Shown here piece by piece: positions 1-53,202 of a stretch of DNA of 64,000 bases (its first letter is position 1; every line of letters begins with the position of its first letter). This stretch comes from Ovis canadensis (taxonomy: Eukaryota > Chordata > Mammalia > Artiodactyla > Bovidae). The notes below the pieces were generated by a model that worked only from the letters and a program-made list of their open reading frames with translations, searched no databases and was not told the origin of the DNA. A program made the translations under genes and the position numbers. The stretch spans positions 14,319,001-14,383,000 of the forward strand of contig NC_091246.1 in the NCBI RefSeq assembly GCF_042477335.2, written 5' to 3'.

Positions 1-664
1 ACTGTTGATGAGCAGTGGGAAAGGTGATACCAAAGCAAATTTTGATGCACTGCCAGGAGTTTATTAGAGAGGCATGGCAAGAAGAGCGGGTAAATGGAGC
101 AAAGGGTACAGGGACTCCCACAGAGTGAGTTCTTAGTGAACAAAGTGGGATATGTGAAATGGTGATTAGTGGGAGGCAGAGCTGGAGAGTCAGGCAGGAC
201 TGGATTGAGAACACCTTTTTGTGTGCCGTGCTGTGCAAGCTGGACTTTATCACAGGGCTGGTGACTACTTTTACTTTTAACAGGTCCATCCGTGGCTTAA
301 GGTTGGAAAACACTGTTGGATGAAGCAAATGTAGATAGAGACAAGAACAGTATCTGGAGTTCATGTGAGGGGGAGGAAGTCAAAGGAGGTGCAGGGGGTA
401 CATATGTTTAAGAGATTGCTTGGTTGTCTTCCAGAAAGTCTGCTAGTTTTAATTCCCACCTCAGCAGCATATGAAAATGCCCATTTCTTTGAACTCTTGC
501 CGGTACTCAACATTATGGTATAACAAAGTCCATTTTAGTTTTGTAAAAAGAAGTATCTCAGTGTTGCTTTAATTTGAAAATTTTAAAAATAACAGTTGAG
601 TTGACCATTCTTTTATTTGCTTCTTGGCTGTTTATATTTTTCTTTTTTAATTTGCCTATTGTGT
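1..664. other. TMEM245 intron, nothing recognised
   Basis: This is non-coding sequence left of the first visible TMEM245 exon. There is no open frame of interest and no splice-bounded coding block. An (TG)n run of about 15 bases ends at 675. Confidence 0.6.
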
Positions 665-793
665 GTGTGTGTGTGACTTTTGTGACCATGATACGTGGCT
701 TGTGGGAATCTTAGTTCCCTGACCAGGGGTTGAACCTGGGCCCTTGGCAGTGAAAGTACAGAGTTCTAATCACTGGACCACCAGGGAAATCCC
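665..793 (-). repeat. CHR-type (tRNA-derived) SINE
   Basis: The end ggaccaccagggaaatccc and the inner region ttccctgaccaggggttgaac match the reverse complement of the artiodactyl CHR SINE tRNA head. A 12-bp direct repeat tgcctattgtgt flanks it (653-664 and 794-805), as expected for a target-site duplication. Confidence 0.8.
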
Positions 794-805
794 TGCCTAT
801 TGTGT

Positions 806-3800
806 TCTTATTAATTTTTTTCAATTTTTAAAATAAGAATCTAGGACTTCTCACAGATTTCAACATGTTTATCACATCTCCCTGATTAAGGTGAAGTTTT
901 ATCTTATTAGAGCAGATTTATCGCTTCAAGCTGTTTAAAGAGGGTGACTCTTACACAGTTAATTTCTTTGTCTTACCACTATCAGATGGCGTAAAAACTA
1001 AGTCCTATTTTCAGTGTTCCCATATACTTGTACTGGGAACACTTCATTTAGGACAACTGTATAGTTGTGTTGGTTGAAATTCCAGGGGCATCAAAAAGCA
1101 TTTGTTAAGGGTTAGTCTTGTAAAAGTTTGTCATTTTTATTCTAATTTATATGTCAGTCTGCTGTTCTTCAGGAAGAGAGACAGTAAAATGAATAAAACT
1201 AGCATTTTCTGTTACATATGATACATATCAGAAAAAATGGGTATCACAAATGAATATTTGTTCAGTTATAATTGATGCCAAAATTATGTTTTATGTATAA
1301 TATATATGGGGGTCCTGCTTTGGGGAATAAATCCATTTTCTGTGTTTCTATTTAATTTCAATTGATTGGGGCCAACGTTGAAATGATCCATCTAGAGAAG
1401 GTTGTTCGAAGTGTGTGTCCAAACATGTACTAGGTGTGCTAGGAATAACTGCAAAGAGCATTTAGTCATTCAGATGAAATTAAGCTTTTTAGTCTTTATG
1501 CTTTTTATATCACTAATAATGCTTTAAATCCTATGTTTGCTGATTTTTATTTTATGTGACCATTAACTAGCATTAGTTATTATAGTGCTAAATATTGTGA
1601 GGTGTAGATGAGGTAAGGCCTATGTGAAAAAACAGCAGGATATTGCATACATAGAAAAATGCATGCCTAAAAAATTGGAAATGGAAGAAAACGCGCCTAA
1701 TATGATCAGAATCTTAAATATGTCTCCTTTTTGGCCAAGTGTTCACTGTTCCAAATGAGCACTGAAATGTTTTACTCTAGGAAACGTAAAATAAGTGCTA
1801 TTATAAAGCTGCAACTACAAAGTTCAATGAAAATGTAGTGTGTGAACAGGAGTTAGTTTACATAGGGACTGAAAATCCTTTTAATGCATGGTATGTGAAA
1901 AATCTTAATCACCGCTTTGATCTTTGGAATTTGGTATGAAAGTTTAAGCCTGTAAACATTCAGGTTATCTTTATGTACTTTTGATCATTGAATTTCGAAC
2001 AAAGTTTGTGGTTATCATCATTTCAATCGTGGGTCTTAAAGGAATACTACATTCACTTGATTTCGAAACTTTGTTAAAGCATTTCAGTTTTTTTCCCAGT
2101 TTTTCCTTTGTCTGAGATAATTTCCTCCTCATGCTCTCAGTGACTCTCTCTTCTTTTCATACTGTTACTGCATTCTCTAATGATATGCCACTGTTCTTAT
2201 CTTCTCTCTCACCTTTACCCCTATCCTCAAGCTCTGGCACTGGCTAAATAAGAAGGTAAATGAACACCCGGATGTTGATTTTTACTACTGAATTCTGTAA
2301 CTTCCCCCCCGTATCTCCGTTCTCACCCTGTTTCTGTTCATATGTCAGACTAAGTTTTTGTTTTTTAAAGTTCTAATTATAAGCTATGGAAGGTCGTGAA
2401 GCATTAATGTTGCCACAGTGCAATTTGCTAAAAAACTTAAAGCTATTTATTTAGGACGTGGATGGTATCTCCTTACCTGAGTGTGTTGACATTCGGTCTC
2501 ATGGTCCTTTTGTCCACAGTAACCCCTAGACCTTTTCAGCTCTATAAATGTGGTCCAGCCTGATACTCTCGTCTCCTTTGATGTGTGAGAGCATTTTAGG
2601 CAAAAGTTACTGAAAAGGAAAGAGAACTCTTTATGGCTACTTTTTCTATAAATAACACCACAGTTTTTTAAAAAAGACTTGTGAAATATTTGTATGATTC
2701 TCTTGGCCCATAGTGTTTTTTGTCTTTTTTTTTTTTTAATAGCTAGTGTTTCAAAATTTTATTTTTTATCTCAAAAAACGGTGTAGTCATGGCCCATGAC
2801 ATCTAGTTTTATGTATTTCCCAAAGTGTGAGGTTGTATCTATGGTCAATGCCTCACATGATTGGCATGGAATTTTCAGTAACTTAAATGAAGCCTAATCC
2901 AGATAGATTTGGAGTACCGTACCTTTGATATATAGTACACATACAGTATTTCTGACAGTGTTATCACATCCCTAGGGCAGATAGCAAAAGATGATATCAT
3001 TCATGTATATTGTCATTAAGCACGATAAGACCTCAAAAATCTTCAGTGAAAATATTATAGCAGGCCTCAAGAAAAATGTGTTACCTCTTAGAAATAGTTC
3101 AAAATGAGGCTCTTGCGTGTAAAGATTAGAGTTTCATTCTTTCTGTCGAAAGAGAAGAAAGGGAGACTTATTGACAGTGCTTATTACACTTTTAAACTTT
3201 GGATTGAAAATCAACAGTGTGTAAAATCAGCATACACAAATGCAAACACACATACACAAATGGCTCTGTGTACCTCGCTCTGCAAAACAAATATGAGTAA
3301 ATGAGTTCAATCCTTGGCAAATGATAGTGCTACAGAATAAGTTATATTTTCTTACTTTGATTAAAGTAGGTGGTCTTATGTATTTCCCTACTTTGTTTTT
3401 ATTGAAATGAAATTGTTCTCAAGAGATGAGAGAAAGGAGAGCTGAAGTCATTAGGTTCAATCTGATTTAACCTCTGGTGACTTGAGTTAGGTTACCTAAT
3501 TCATAGCTGACTGACTGTGAATTAGTTTTAAAAGATTCTCAAGGAGTCAGGTAACCTTTTCCTTTTCTTTGATTCTGGGTAGCATAGGTAAAGTATTGGG
3601 GTAGAGTTGGAGTAACTGCTGTAACTTCTGAGGGCCTGTGCCCCGGGAAAGCACATAAATAAATTGAAGTCTGTTTTGTTACATATTTCATCCAAGGGCA
3701 GAAAATTTGCAGCATTGGGTATTGGTCTTCCAAGTTCAAGTGGAGTGAATTAGAAACTAATTCAAGAGAAGTGAGCGTGAGAAACACGGCCGTGATTAAT

Positions 3801-4617
3801 TGAAATGTAACTGTTTCTTGAGACTTAGTTGTTTTATTTCTCAGTATTTATTATTTGCACTGAGACTGCTAGAATTAGGTTAAGAAAAACAAAGCAAAAT
3901 AAAAACCTACATGTCCAGAATAATGCATAGAAAACTCGGTAGTGGAATGGCAATTTCTTCATAACTTGACAAAGAAGGCGAGTCAGTTTAGAAGCCTCAG
4001 AGTATCTTTTGATATAACTATGTATTTACTGACATTTCTACATTTAAAAAAATGCATGCCCTTTATTTATACTTAAAACATTCAGAATGTCATTTTAAAA
4101 GTACTCCCCTTCTACTTTTAGAATATAAAGTCTCAAACCTAAAATAAACTGGGAAATAAATGGAGCAGGGTAGGGATCAACAGGCAGTGTGGTTCCCCTT
4201 GCTTAAAGCAGAGCACAGCCTCATGGGACAGCGCCTCTGGCATTTCTTTACGAATTCTCTCCTTCATCTCCTTCCCTTTCTCCTTCGCTTCCTCTGACCA
4301 CATTTCTCTTTCTGTGTCTATGAGTTGCAGTTTCCTTATGAGTCTTGTTCCATTCACTCTTTTAGGAGGTTCGTTTCCTCCATAAGTTTTCTATCCTCTT
4401 TGATTGTTTCCTCTCGATTGGCCCTTGTAGTTCTCCACATTTTTAAGTCTTTCCTGTCTCTCTTTTCCTCTTTTTCTTCTCTTTTACTTTTGCTATCTTC
4501 CTTTTTGCCTGTTTTCTCACCTTATCTTAGCTGGCCATATGTAAATAGAAACCTCCCCCAACCCCCGCCATACACACACCTTTTGCTTGTGTATGGAACA
4601 TCTTAAGCGATTTTATT
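806..4617. other. TMEM245 intron, no recognised feature
   Basis: This is A/T-rich intronic sequence with short chance open frames only. A C/T-rich tract lies at about 4240-4520. No coding homology or clear young repeat was seen. Confidence 0.5.
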
Positions 4618-4619
4618 TA

Positions 4620-5371
4620 CAGACCTGCCTTGGAAATGCTGTGGGTTGAGTTCCAGACCACAGCAGTAAAGTGAATATTGCAATAAGGCAAGTCATATGG
4701 TTTTCTTTGGGTTCGCAGTACATATAACATTTGTACTGTACTGTAGTCTGGACTTCCCTGATAGCTCAGTTGGTAAAGAACCTGCCTACAATGCAGGAGA
4801 CCCGGGTTAGATCCCTGGGTCAGGAAGATCCGCTGGAGAAGGGGAAGGCTACCCACTCCAGTATTCTCTCCTGGAGGATTCCATGGACTGTATTATACAG
4901 GTCCATGGGGTCGCAAAGAGTCGGGCAGGCTAAGTGACTCGCTTTCACATACTGTAGTCTGTTGGGCTTAATAGGTGGTGCAGTGGTAAAAAGTTGGTGA
5001 CTGAGTTGGACACATGTAGTCTATTAAATGTGTAATAGCATTATGTCTGCAAAATTATATAAACCATAATTAAAAATACTTTATTGCTAAAAAAAAAAGA
5101 CTAAACATCATCTCAGCTCTCAGTGAGTTGTGGTAGTAACATCAAAAGTCACTGATTACAAATGACCATAGTAAATATCATAACAAAAAAGTTTGAAATA
5201 TTGGAAGAATTACCAAAATGTGATAGAGATACAAAATATGCAGATGCTGTTGGAATAAATGGCACCAATATACTTGATCAATGCAGGGTTGCCACAAATC
5301 TTCAATGTGTAAAAAGGCATGTTATTTACAAAGCACAATAAATTGAAACACAATAAAACGGTTCCTGCCTG
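4620..5371 (-). mobile_element. Tigger-type DNA transposon, internally deleted, with nested SINE
   Basis: The two ends (cagacctgcc at left, tcctgcctg at right) are the imperfect terminal inverted repeats of a Tigger1-like pogo element, and TA dinucleotides flank both ends (4618-4619 and 5372-5373). Internal blocks match the outer parts of Tigger1, but the whole transposase region is missing. It is therefore a non-autonomous deletion copy. A Bov-tA SINE (4751-4950) interrupts it. Confidence 0.8.
4751..4950 (+). repeat. Bov-tA SINE nested in Tigger
   Basis: A tRNA-derived head (cttccctgatagctcagttgg, then a ggttagatcc B-box-like stretch) is followed by a Bov-A body. An exact 11-bp target-site duplication actgtagtctg flanks it (4740-4750 and 4951-4961). 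Confidence 0.92.
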
Positions 5372-5373
5372 TA

Positions 5374-6470
5374 TTTTAAATCATCAATAAAACATCTAAC
5401 CCTTAGTATTATCTCTTGAAAATAAATTTTTATTTAGGTGTCTCTTATTCCAGTCCTTAGGTATATAGAGCTTGTGATAGGAAAATTCTACCCTGGCTTG
5501 AAAACAAAAGTTTGACTTTTGTAATGTTGTTGTACATAATGTGTTTGTAAATATTCCATGTTTTATATGTTAAAAATACTCAGATATAACTTTAGATACT
5601 TTCCAAATAAAAACATCTTTTATGTTAATGTATTTCAGGATGTGAATTTTCTAAAAAAAAAAATTGAGGCCCCTAAGTTATTTTCAGAAGTTGTAATTTG
5701 TGAATACCCAATCCAATCTTAATTCTGATATTTTCTTTATTTTGGCTATTCAGATATGGATTAACTGAGCTTTTACCACATGCTGTGCACTGATAGGTTT
5801 TGGAGGTACAAAGAGGAATCATGCAACACTAGCTCTTTGCTCAGGAAACTTTCAAAAACTAGATGTTGAGTTAGTTTCTGATTGTGATACTTTTCACTTT
5901 CACCGATTTTAGAACTTACATTCAAAATATGACCTCTGACCTTCCATATCTTAGAAACTTGTTATTACTTTTTTAAATCTCTGCATTGTCTTTGATGCTT
6001 TGTAGCATGCACTGAAAATTAACTCTTCTGTTTGAAAGCTGTAATTGTCAAGATAAAAATGCACTGTTTATCTTTGAGTTCACTGTAGCATCGATCTTTT
6101 GGTGACAGTGTCCTTCCTGAAAGATAAGGAAGTGCAAGCTTATAATCTTTGAATAGAAAGCAGATGTTTTAGAAGACATGCTGTTTTAACCATCCTTCTT
6201 TGCTCTTGGATGTTTAACTGTTTGGAGAGCATAATTCATATTTAAAAGAAGAGTAACTTACTCATCAGTGCTTATGTTGGGATGGAGGGGTACATTGTGG
6301 TATTCAATCATTAGTCTGGTTGTATTTTTGAAATGTTAATTGGTAGCTTTGCATGGCAGGAATTCTAGAAATCTGTCCAGGTTAGATAGTCTGAAAACAA
6401 GTTTTAGAAAATGTAGGATTATTTGTGATTGTGAAAGATGAGAGAAGTTATACTCAAAGTAGAATGTCTA
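5374..6470. other. TMEM245 intron, no young repeat
   Basis: This is A/T-rich intronic sequence. A short stretch near 5760-5850 resembles the 3' part of an old L2/MIR element (weak). No gene was seen. Confidence 0.45.
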
Positions 6471-6649
6471 GACACAACTGAGCAACTTCACTTTCACTTT
6501 TCACTTTCATGCATTGGAAAGGAAATGGCAACCCACTCCAGTGTTCTTGCCTGGAGAATCCCAGGGATGAGGGAGCCTGGTGGGCTGCCCTCTATGGGGT
6601 CGCACAGAATCAGACACGACTGAAGTGACTTAGCAGCAGCAGCAGCAGT
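6471..6649 (+). repeat. Bov-A2 SINE, 5'-truncated
   Basis: The cactttcacttttcactttc linker and the complete second monomer, ending in (cag)n at 6635-6649, match Bov-A2. Most of the first monomer is absent. Confidence 0.9.
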
Positions 6650-7466
6650 GGCATTTTGGAAAAGCATAATTTTTATTATTGATTAAGAGATGACCACTGC
6701 ATTAATGATTATTTTTTATTTATAGTCAATTATAATTTGTCATAAAGCTTATGGTTTAAAAAGAATAGAAATTTCAAGTGGATTTCTTATTTTATTATGA
6801 AATATTTCAAATATAAAAGGATAGAAGAGCACCCACATGCCTGTCTTCCAGTGTGACAAAATATTACCTGTGCAGCTGAAGTCTCTTGTGTACCCCTCCC
6901 TGATTGTGCATCCGTGTCCCAGCCCTTTTGCTTCCAGGGTAGCTATTATTCTGAAATTGGTATTTATCACTACTGTAACAATAGATGTTATTTGTAACCC
7001 TGATGACATTAGAGAAAAAAATATTTTGAATGTAATTCCTATTTTAATTTGCTCCTATTTTATCTGTATAGTTTAGGACATATCTTTATTGTAAGAGTCA
7101 TCCTTTTTCTAAAGTCGTATCTATTTGCTAATTGACAGTAGAGATTTGAGGTCACTAATGGATTGTCATTATTTAGTTTAGAATGTTTATCAGATCATAA
7201 ATTCTAATTTGAAATGTCAACATACCACAGTATGAGAATCCAAGCATAGATTTAGGTTATATTCAAATTGATTGCCTTTTCTTAGAAGTGACAATAATAA
7301 GCTCTTTCTATAACAACAATTAACACTGTTAGTTAATTTTCTAAAGTGGCTTATAGCTTTCGCTGCTTTAATCATTATGCCATAGTTTCTGCAATGCTGA
7401 ATATCCTGTTTTGTCTTCATGATGTTTGAATGCACATGTGTTTTTATTAAGCTGTGCTTGAGATGA

Positions 7467-47660
<40,194 letters not shown>

Positions 47661-48649
47661 CTTGGTTTCCAACCGCAGTGATTTCTCTAAGGAAATTCAA
47701 CCTTGACAGTGAGTTCAGCTCAGCTGTGGCCTCCTGTCCTTTCAGCCACGCCTGGCAAACAGAGCCCAGGACGAGACGCAGGAGCCTCCTGGCCTTCCGT
47801 ACAGAATGCCTGGACAAGAGAGGACTGGCTGTGGGCTGCTTTGCATTTTGAAGCACAGCTTTAGAGCTCAGAAATGTGATTTACTCATTTAAGTGTTGCT
47901 AAGATGGCTTGAAAAGTTTCAGTTTATACACTGGTATTGTGGCTTGAAATTTTCCCACTTTGGTTATCTATATTATAATACGTATTTATAACTTTTTTTT
48001 TAAGAGCCGTAATCTACCTGCTGTATATAGTGTGACTTTCTCCTGTTTTAAGAAATCTGTCCTTAAACTTTTCTACGACAGTCACTTTTCAATGAAGAGG
48101 GCTTTCACTTTTGAGAATATAGTTGCTTGAGCAGGAAAAATGAGTCTTCTCCCTTCTTCCACAATGTATGGTCCTCTCATAAGAAAGATCAAATCTTCAG
48201 TGTAAGGGTGGGTGGCTTATCTGAAGTTCAGTTAGTTGTATGTTGCAACCATAGGAGAAGAGAGACTGAAGCCCTTCCTCCCCTTCTCCCTCTTTCCCCT
48301 ATTACACTATTGCCAAATTTCTAAACCTTGGCTGACCACACTGAAATTAATTAAGTATTAAGCTGCTATTAATGGTAACAATATGATAGAATTCATGTTG
48401 TGATTTTTTTTTTTCCTTTCCAAATGTTTTAAGTAAAAAAATCTCAGGGGCAGCAGTGTTCTGATTTGTTAAATGTCTCTGTTTTACTATTTAGAATTTG
48501 GCCAATTAGTTAGTTACTAGCGTAAAATTTTGTATCGGTGTAGTATTTTCCCATCATTTAGCACAGTGCCTTGCACACAGACTCTAGATGAATGCTTGTT
48601 GAATTAAATCGTGACTTTTAAAATATCTCAGATATCACAATAACCAGCA

Positions 48650-48860
48650 TACTGCTCTACATTTTACAAAATCTTTTTGGACATATCATTTCATAGTCAC
48701 TTCATATCAGCTTTCATACAGCTTCATATTATTTTGTGTTTCACACAGATGGGGAAGCTAAGGTTCAGAAAAGTGACCAACTCCAAGTTATGAAGTTTAG
48801 TAAAATTTGACCTCAGATCTTTCTTACTCAACAGTCTGCCAACCTTGCTATACTCCAGTG
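48650..48860 (-). repeat. MIR-like SINE remnant in the 3' UTR
   Basis: The layout gacatatcatttcatagtca, cagatggggaagctaaggtt and cctcagatctttcttactca matches reverse MIR. Confidence 0.6.
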
Positions 48861-49389
48861 ACTCTTTTAGTATCTTTTTTTAATATAAATTTATTTATTT
48901 TAATTGGAGGCTAATTACTTTACAATATTCTCTTTTAGTATCTTAACACAGTTTTTCCAGTGCTTTGAGGTAGAATCATGTCCTGTTCTATTGCATAGAC
49001 TACAGTTAATGACAGGGCCAGGACTAGAACCCAGCTTTTACCTTTGTGCCCTTTCCCTATTGTAAAGCAACCTTCAGACTGTTTCTCTGTCCCCAAAGGA
49101 GTATTCAGTATGGTGGAGAGAGGATTCTTAAGTAACAAAGATTTCCTTTTTGGGAAGAACATTTAAAAGTAGAAATCCTTTTTTCTAAAACTTTATTTTC
49201 TCATTAAGAAGCATAATTAATGATAATTACATTAAATTTATTCTGATATTACTTAAGAAAAACTTGGTCTAGAAAAGAGGCTACTTCGAGGTCTTTGTTT
49301 ATATAATAAACTATATGCAGATCTCATATTTCCTATGAATCCTTCAACAGTTACAGTCTGATATTCAACCAAGTGCTGCATTTGGCATT

Positions 49390-49520
49390 GAAAGTGAAAG
49401 TGAAGTCGCTCAGTCATGTCCGACTCTTTGTGACCCCGTGGACTGTAGCCCACCAGGCTCCTCCGTCCATGGGATTCTCCAGGCAAGAATACTGGAGTGG
49501 GTTGCCATTTCCTTCTCCAA
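49390..49520 (-). repeat. Bov-A monomer in the TMEM245 3' UTR
   Basis: This is a single reverse-complement Bov-A monomer (gaaagtgaaagtgaagtcgc to catttccttctcc). A perfect 11-bp target-site duplication catttggcatt lies at 49379-49389 and 49521-49531. A lone monomer with its own duplication shows it moved as a monomer. Confidence 0.95.
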
Positions 49521-49531
49521 CATTTGGCATT

Positions 49532-51057
49532 AATTAACTCATTCTTTCTTTAATCACTTGTTCAGTCATTCATTCTGTAAAGCATTGGTTGAGAGTTTCC
49601 CAAACTCTGGGTTCCATGCTGGGCACTGTACAGGGTGCTGTAGGGGATAGCTCATAAGAAGGCCTTTTCTTACCTTAAATCTTGGCCAGATTATGTGTAT
49701 TGCTAAAATTAAAAATGTTGCATTAAAAGTTTTAAGAAATAAATCAGGTTTGTTTTTGTTAATGATATAATGATAAGTTTACAGCTGTGATTAGCACATA
49801 TTTATAAGAGGTAAATATTATGCACAATGAGTTAGTGTGCATATACAAGTTATGTTCCTCCAAAGTGTTTTTAGCTTTATAAAGTGAAATGGTAAACATA
49901 TAAACTTGAGGTTAATACATGGTTCTTCCTGGTCATAATTGTTAGTATGAATACTAGGTCTTTAGAGGGGAACTCTGAGCCCTAAGAGAGGAGTTTAGAG
50001 CTGTCAAAGTTGATTCTGATATAGTATCACCCTGAAATATCAAGAGCAGAGGTGCCCCAGACTACTACCCAGTCATATCAGGAAACTTGAACTGCCCCAA
50101 TGCTCCATCCAGCAAGATGATCTCAGGATTTGACCCAGAAAAAGAACATTTCCCTAAAAGCATATAATTGATGAAGTATAAGTAGCTTCAGTAAAAACTA
50201 AGTACAGAAATCCTATCACAGTGTTCTGCATTTTATCACTTTATTAAAGATAAGTTTGAAGCTCACATTCACTACTTAACTGTAAACTGAATGGAGGGGA
50301 AAAAACCTCCCCACACAGTATGCGCCTCTCTTTGCCAAGAGAGAACAGGGCATAGGATTTTCAGCATAAACCCATGCCATGTAAGTCCAGCGTCAGTTCC
50401 AAAATTTCTATCACACTCTGTTTCTGGAAGTGATCTCTGCCAGACTGCCTTAGATACCAGTTTTATTTATTTTTAAGTTTGCAGGAATTCTTAACACCCA
50501 TTTCCATTAAAGGTGGTTAGCTGGCAGAGTTTTCCCTTGACTTTTGAGACTGGTGCAGATTGACTCTTGATACCCAAGAAATGTTATTTAAACAAACTGA
50601 GTAGCTTTGGAAATAGCAGCTTATTCCACTTGGCGGGCTTGCAGATGAGGTCCTCTGGCTAACCTTGGTCTTAATAAGAACCTGCTGTGACCCCTCTGGA
50701 CTTTCTAGTACCTCTGGTTCCACTTTGGTTGTATTCAGCGTTTCAGGATGTGTCACTACAGAGCCGTATTTACTCAGAAATTCAGGCCATGAGGTGTTAG
50801 CCTAGAGCAAAGTAATGTCAGGTGAGCTCACCAAAGCTTTCAACCTGAAGGTTTATAGGAAAACTGCAGTCTCCACTAAGGGTCTTCTAAGACCCTTATA
50901 AAAGTAGTAGAGTAGGCATTTTGCAGTAGAAATAGCCCCTGGCAACATAGTTCCAAATGTTAGTTACAGCCAAGGACAAGTAGTTTTTTGTTTTTATGTA
51001 TTTCTTGTCTTTGCACATTTTGCCATCAAAATATATTCATTTCATTAACTTATGCAC
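49532..51057 (+). other. TMEM245 3' UTR, no repeat recognised
   Basis: This is A/T-rich UTR sequence. A weak L2-like patch lies near 49590-49670. No gene was seen. Confidence 0.4.
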
Positions 51058-51283
51058 ACATGCATGCTAAGTCGCTTCACTCATGTCTGACTCTTTGTGA
51101 CCCCATGGACTGTAGCCTGCCAGCCTCCTCTGTCCATGGAATTCTCCAGGCAAGAATACTGGAGTGAGTTCCCATTTCCTCTTCCAGGGGATCTTCCTGA
51201 CCCAGGGAAGGAACCTGAGTATCCTCTGTCTCCTGTATTGTCAGGCAGATTCTTCACCCCTACCGCCACCTGGGAAGCCCCAA
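51058..51283 (-). repeat. Bov-tA SINE in the 3' UTR
   Basis: This is a reverse-complement copy ending accgccacctgggaagcccc. It is followed about 12 bases later by a BovB tip. Confidence 0.9.
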
Positions 51284-51295
51284 GAGGAAGTTCAT

Positions 51296-51376
51296 TTCAG
51301 TTCAGTTCAGTCCCTCAGTCACGTACGACTCTTTGCGACCCCATGAATCACAGCACACCAGGCCTTCCTGTCCAGT
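51296..51376 (-). mobile_element. Short BovB 3' tip in the 3' UTR
   Basis: ttcagttcagttcagtccct, then ccccatgaatcacagcacac matches about 80 bp of the BovB 3' end. Confidence 0.85.
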
Positions 51377-51918
51377 GTTCAGTAATTATGTTTCAAAATC
51401 TCATTTTATTTGGAAATGACCTAGCTATTCAATAAACTTTCATCACTTAGTTTAGTTACTCCAATCTGGAGAGACTATTTTAGATAGACATTCCTACTAA
51501 AGTATAATTATTCTTAATAGAGTTTGTCTGAAAGCTATTGTCTCATTTATATTTTTCTTTTTTAAAGTTTCTTCACTTGAGTTACTTTCCTTGTTGACAA
51601 ATTTAGCTTACATTAACTTAAGATCTGCAAAAAAAATACTCATGCTATATGAAACCACTAAACAGTTAATTGTTTTGGTAGTTTAAAAATAAGAGAATTA
51701 TAAACTAACATGTTCTGTCTGCTTCCTGGAGTCATAGAAATTCTGTGCTAGAATAGGCCTTATATAATTAGGTGATCCTGTCATTTAACAGAGAAGGAAA
51801 CAAGTCCATAGGTTGAAGTGTCTTTTCTAACATGGCGCCCGTCAGTGACAATTCAGAGTAGAGTCAGTTCTTTTTTCTCTCAGTCCATTGTTATACTTCT
51901 TTTCCCTTTCCCTCCTAG

Positions 51919-51975
51919 TTGAGTTGTTGTTCCATCGCTAAGTCGTGTCTGACTCTTTGCGACCCCTTGTAGCTT
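51919..51975 (-). repeat. Bov-tA SINE 3' fragment
   Basis: ttgttgttccatcgctaagt, then gactctttgcgacccc is the reverse tail of a Bov-tA, truncated after about 55 bp. Confidence 0.75.
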
Positions 51976-52539
51976 GCCAATTTTGGAAAAAATGTGTTCC
52001 TTATAGCAGTAGTTCCAAGGAATGTTGTTAGATGTTCTAAGTGAATGAAAGTGTATATGGAGTTGGGGGAAGGGACTCTATGGTAAGTTAAAACTGAGGA
52101 ATGCTGAATTTGTTTCCTTTCTGAAGTAGAACTTCGAAGTGTTTTTAACATGCTATTATATATTGTGAATTTATAAGAGGGGACAAAGACTCTGTTTACG
52201 AGACTTATTTGACCTTAAACTACACCTTCATCCTCTTTTTCTCAGAGCCTCTCAAAGGACTTGGGGTCCTTTGGGAAACATGGCTCTCGAATAAAAGTTT
52301 ACAGCTCTTTTGGAAGACATCCGTAATAGAATTCTGAATGGCAGGCACATCTGCCATGTAAACTGTAATATATCACAAAGTTTAGTGAAATACCAGAAAA
52401 AAACCGTATTTGCCATTCAGAGCTATACATCAAGTATAGAGATTCTTTTCCGCCTATGGTGTGTAAAGTCAGTATTTGTGTTTTACTTTTGAAAGTTTTT
52501 CAAAGATCAGTTAGAGTGCAGATGCAGTGGTGATATATT

Positions 52540-52760
52540 GATATGACATTTTAATAATGCTTTTGTATTGCACTTTATAGGTTTCAGACTGCTTTCGTAA
52601 CAACCCTGTGAGATAGGCAGGCATCAAGTATTATCAGATCAAAGCTCAGAAAGGTTTTTTGTGATCTTTCCCTTAAATTTATACCACAAAATGATGGAGC
52701 CAGAGTTCAGTTGCAGAAATTCTGACTCCAAATCCAGAGTTCTGTACTCCACACCTGGTT
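52540..52760 (-). repeat. MIR SINE remnant in the 3' UTR
   Basis: ttgcactttataggtttcag, aacaaccctgtgagataggc and gagccagagttcagttgcag match the reverse MIR layout. Confidence 0.7.
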
Positions 52761-53196
52761 TCTTACTTTTTATTCTAGCTTTATATATTGCTCTGAAAGC
52801 TGTGGTAACAAATTTTAAAACATTGTTTTGGCTTATTATCAAATACTGTTTTTAATGGCAGTGACCCAGACAATGTAACTCCAATTGTAATTATTCCAAA
52901 GAAAACCCTTCTTTTGTGCTTTGCAGTGCCACTTGTCTAGGTGATTGGAGTGTATTTCAAATACCATTTGATTTTGAAGCCAAGATTCGCTATATAGTTG
53001 TTATTGCTCATGTAACTTGTGGCAAATGTATCATCTCTGCATTCTCAGGCAAAGTAGAGATGGTTTGAAAGTAAAAAAGATTATTCAGATATAACCATGT
53101 GTCTTTATCCTCACAAATGCTGTTTCTTAGCTTTAACTTGCTTTGACAACCTACTGATGTAACATCTTTGTAAATGTAAAAATATTTATATTTTGA

Positions 53197-53202
53197 AATA
53201 AA
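53197..53202 (+). terminator. TMEM245: Candidate distal poly(A) signal of TMEM245
   Basis: This is a canonical AATAAA in an A/T-rich context with a gtgttg element about 10 bases downstream. It lies about 0.5 kb before the CTNNAL1 CpG island, which fits the close spacing of the two genes in human. Confidence 0.45.

Noticed and set aside
2409-2422. gtgcaat miR-32 seed match in the host gene
   Set aside because: It is in an intron, and a single 7-mer occurs by chance. I saw none by eye in the presumed 3' UTR.
3104-3304. 66-codon frame considered as an upstream TMEM245 exon
   Set aside because: It does not resemble the protein and lacks a pyrimidine tract plus AG / GT frame consistent with the next exon at 7494.
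4751-4950. tRNA-like head of Bov-tA as a tRNA gene (also in the other Bov-tA and CHR copies)
   Set aside because: These are tRNA-derived SINE heads with A/B-box remnants but no proper cloverleaf or anticodon context. They are dispersed repeats, not tRNA genes.
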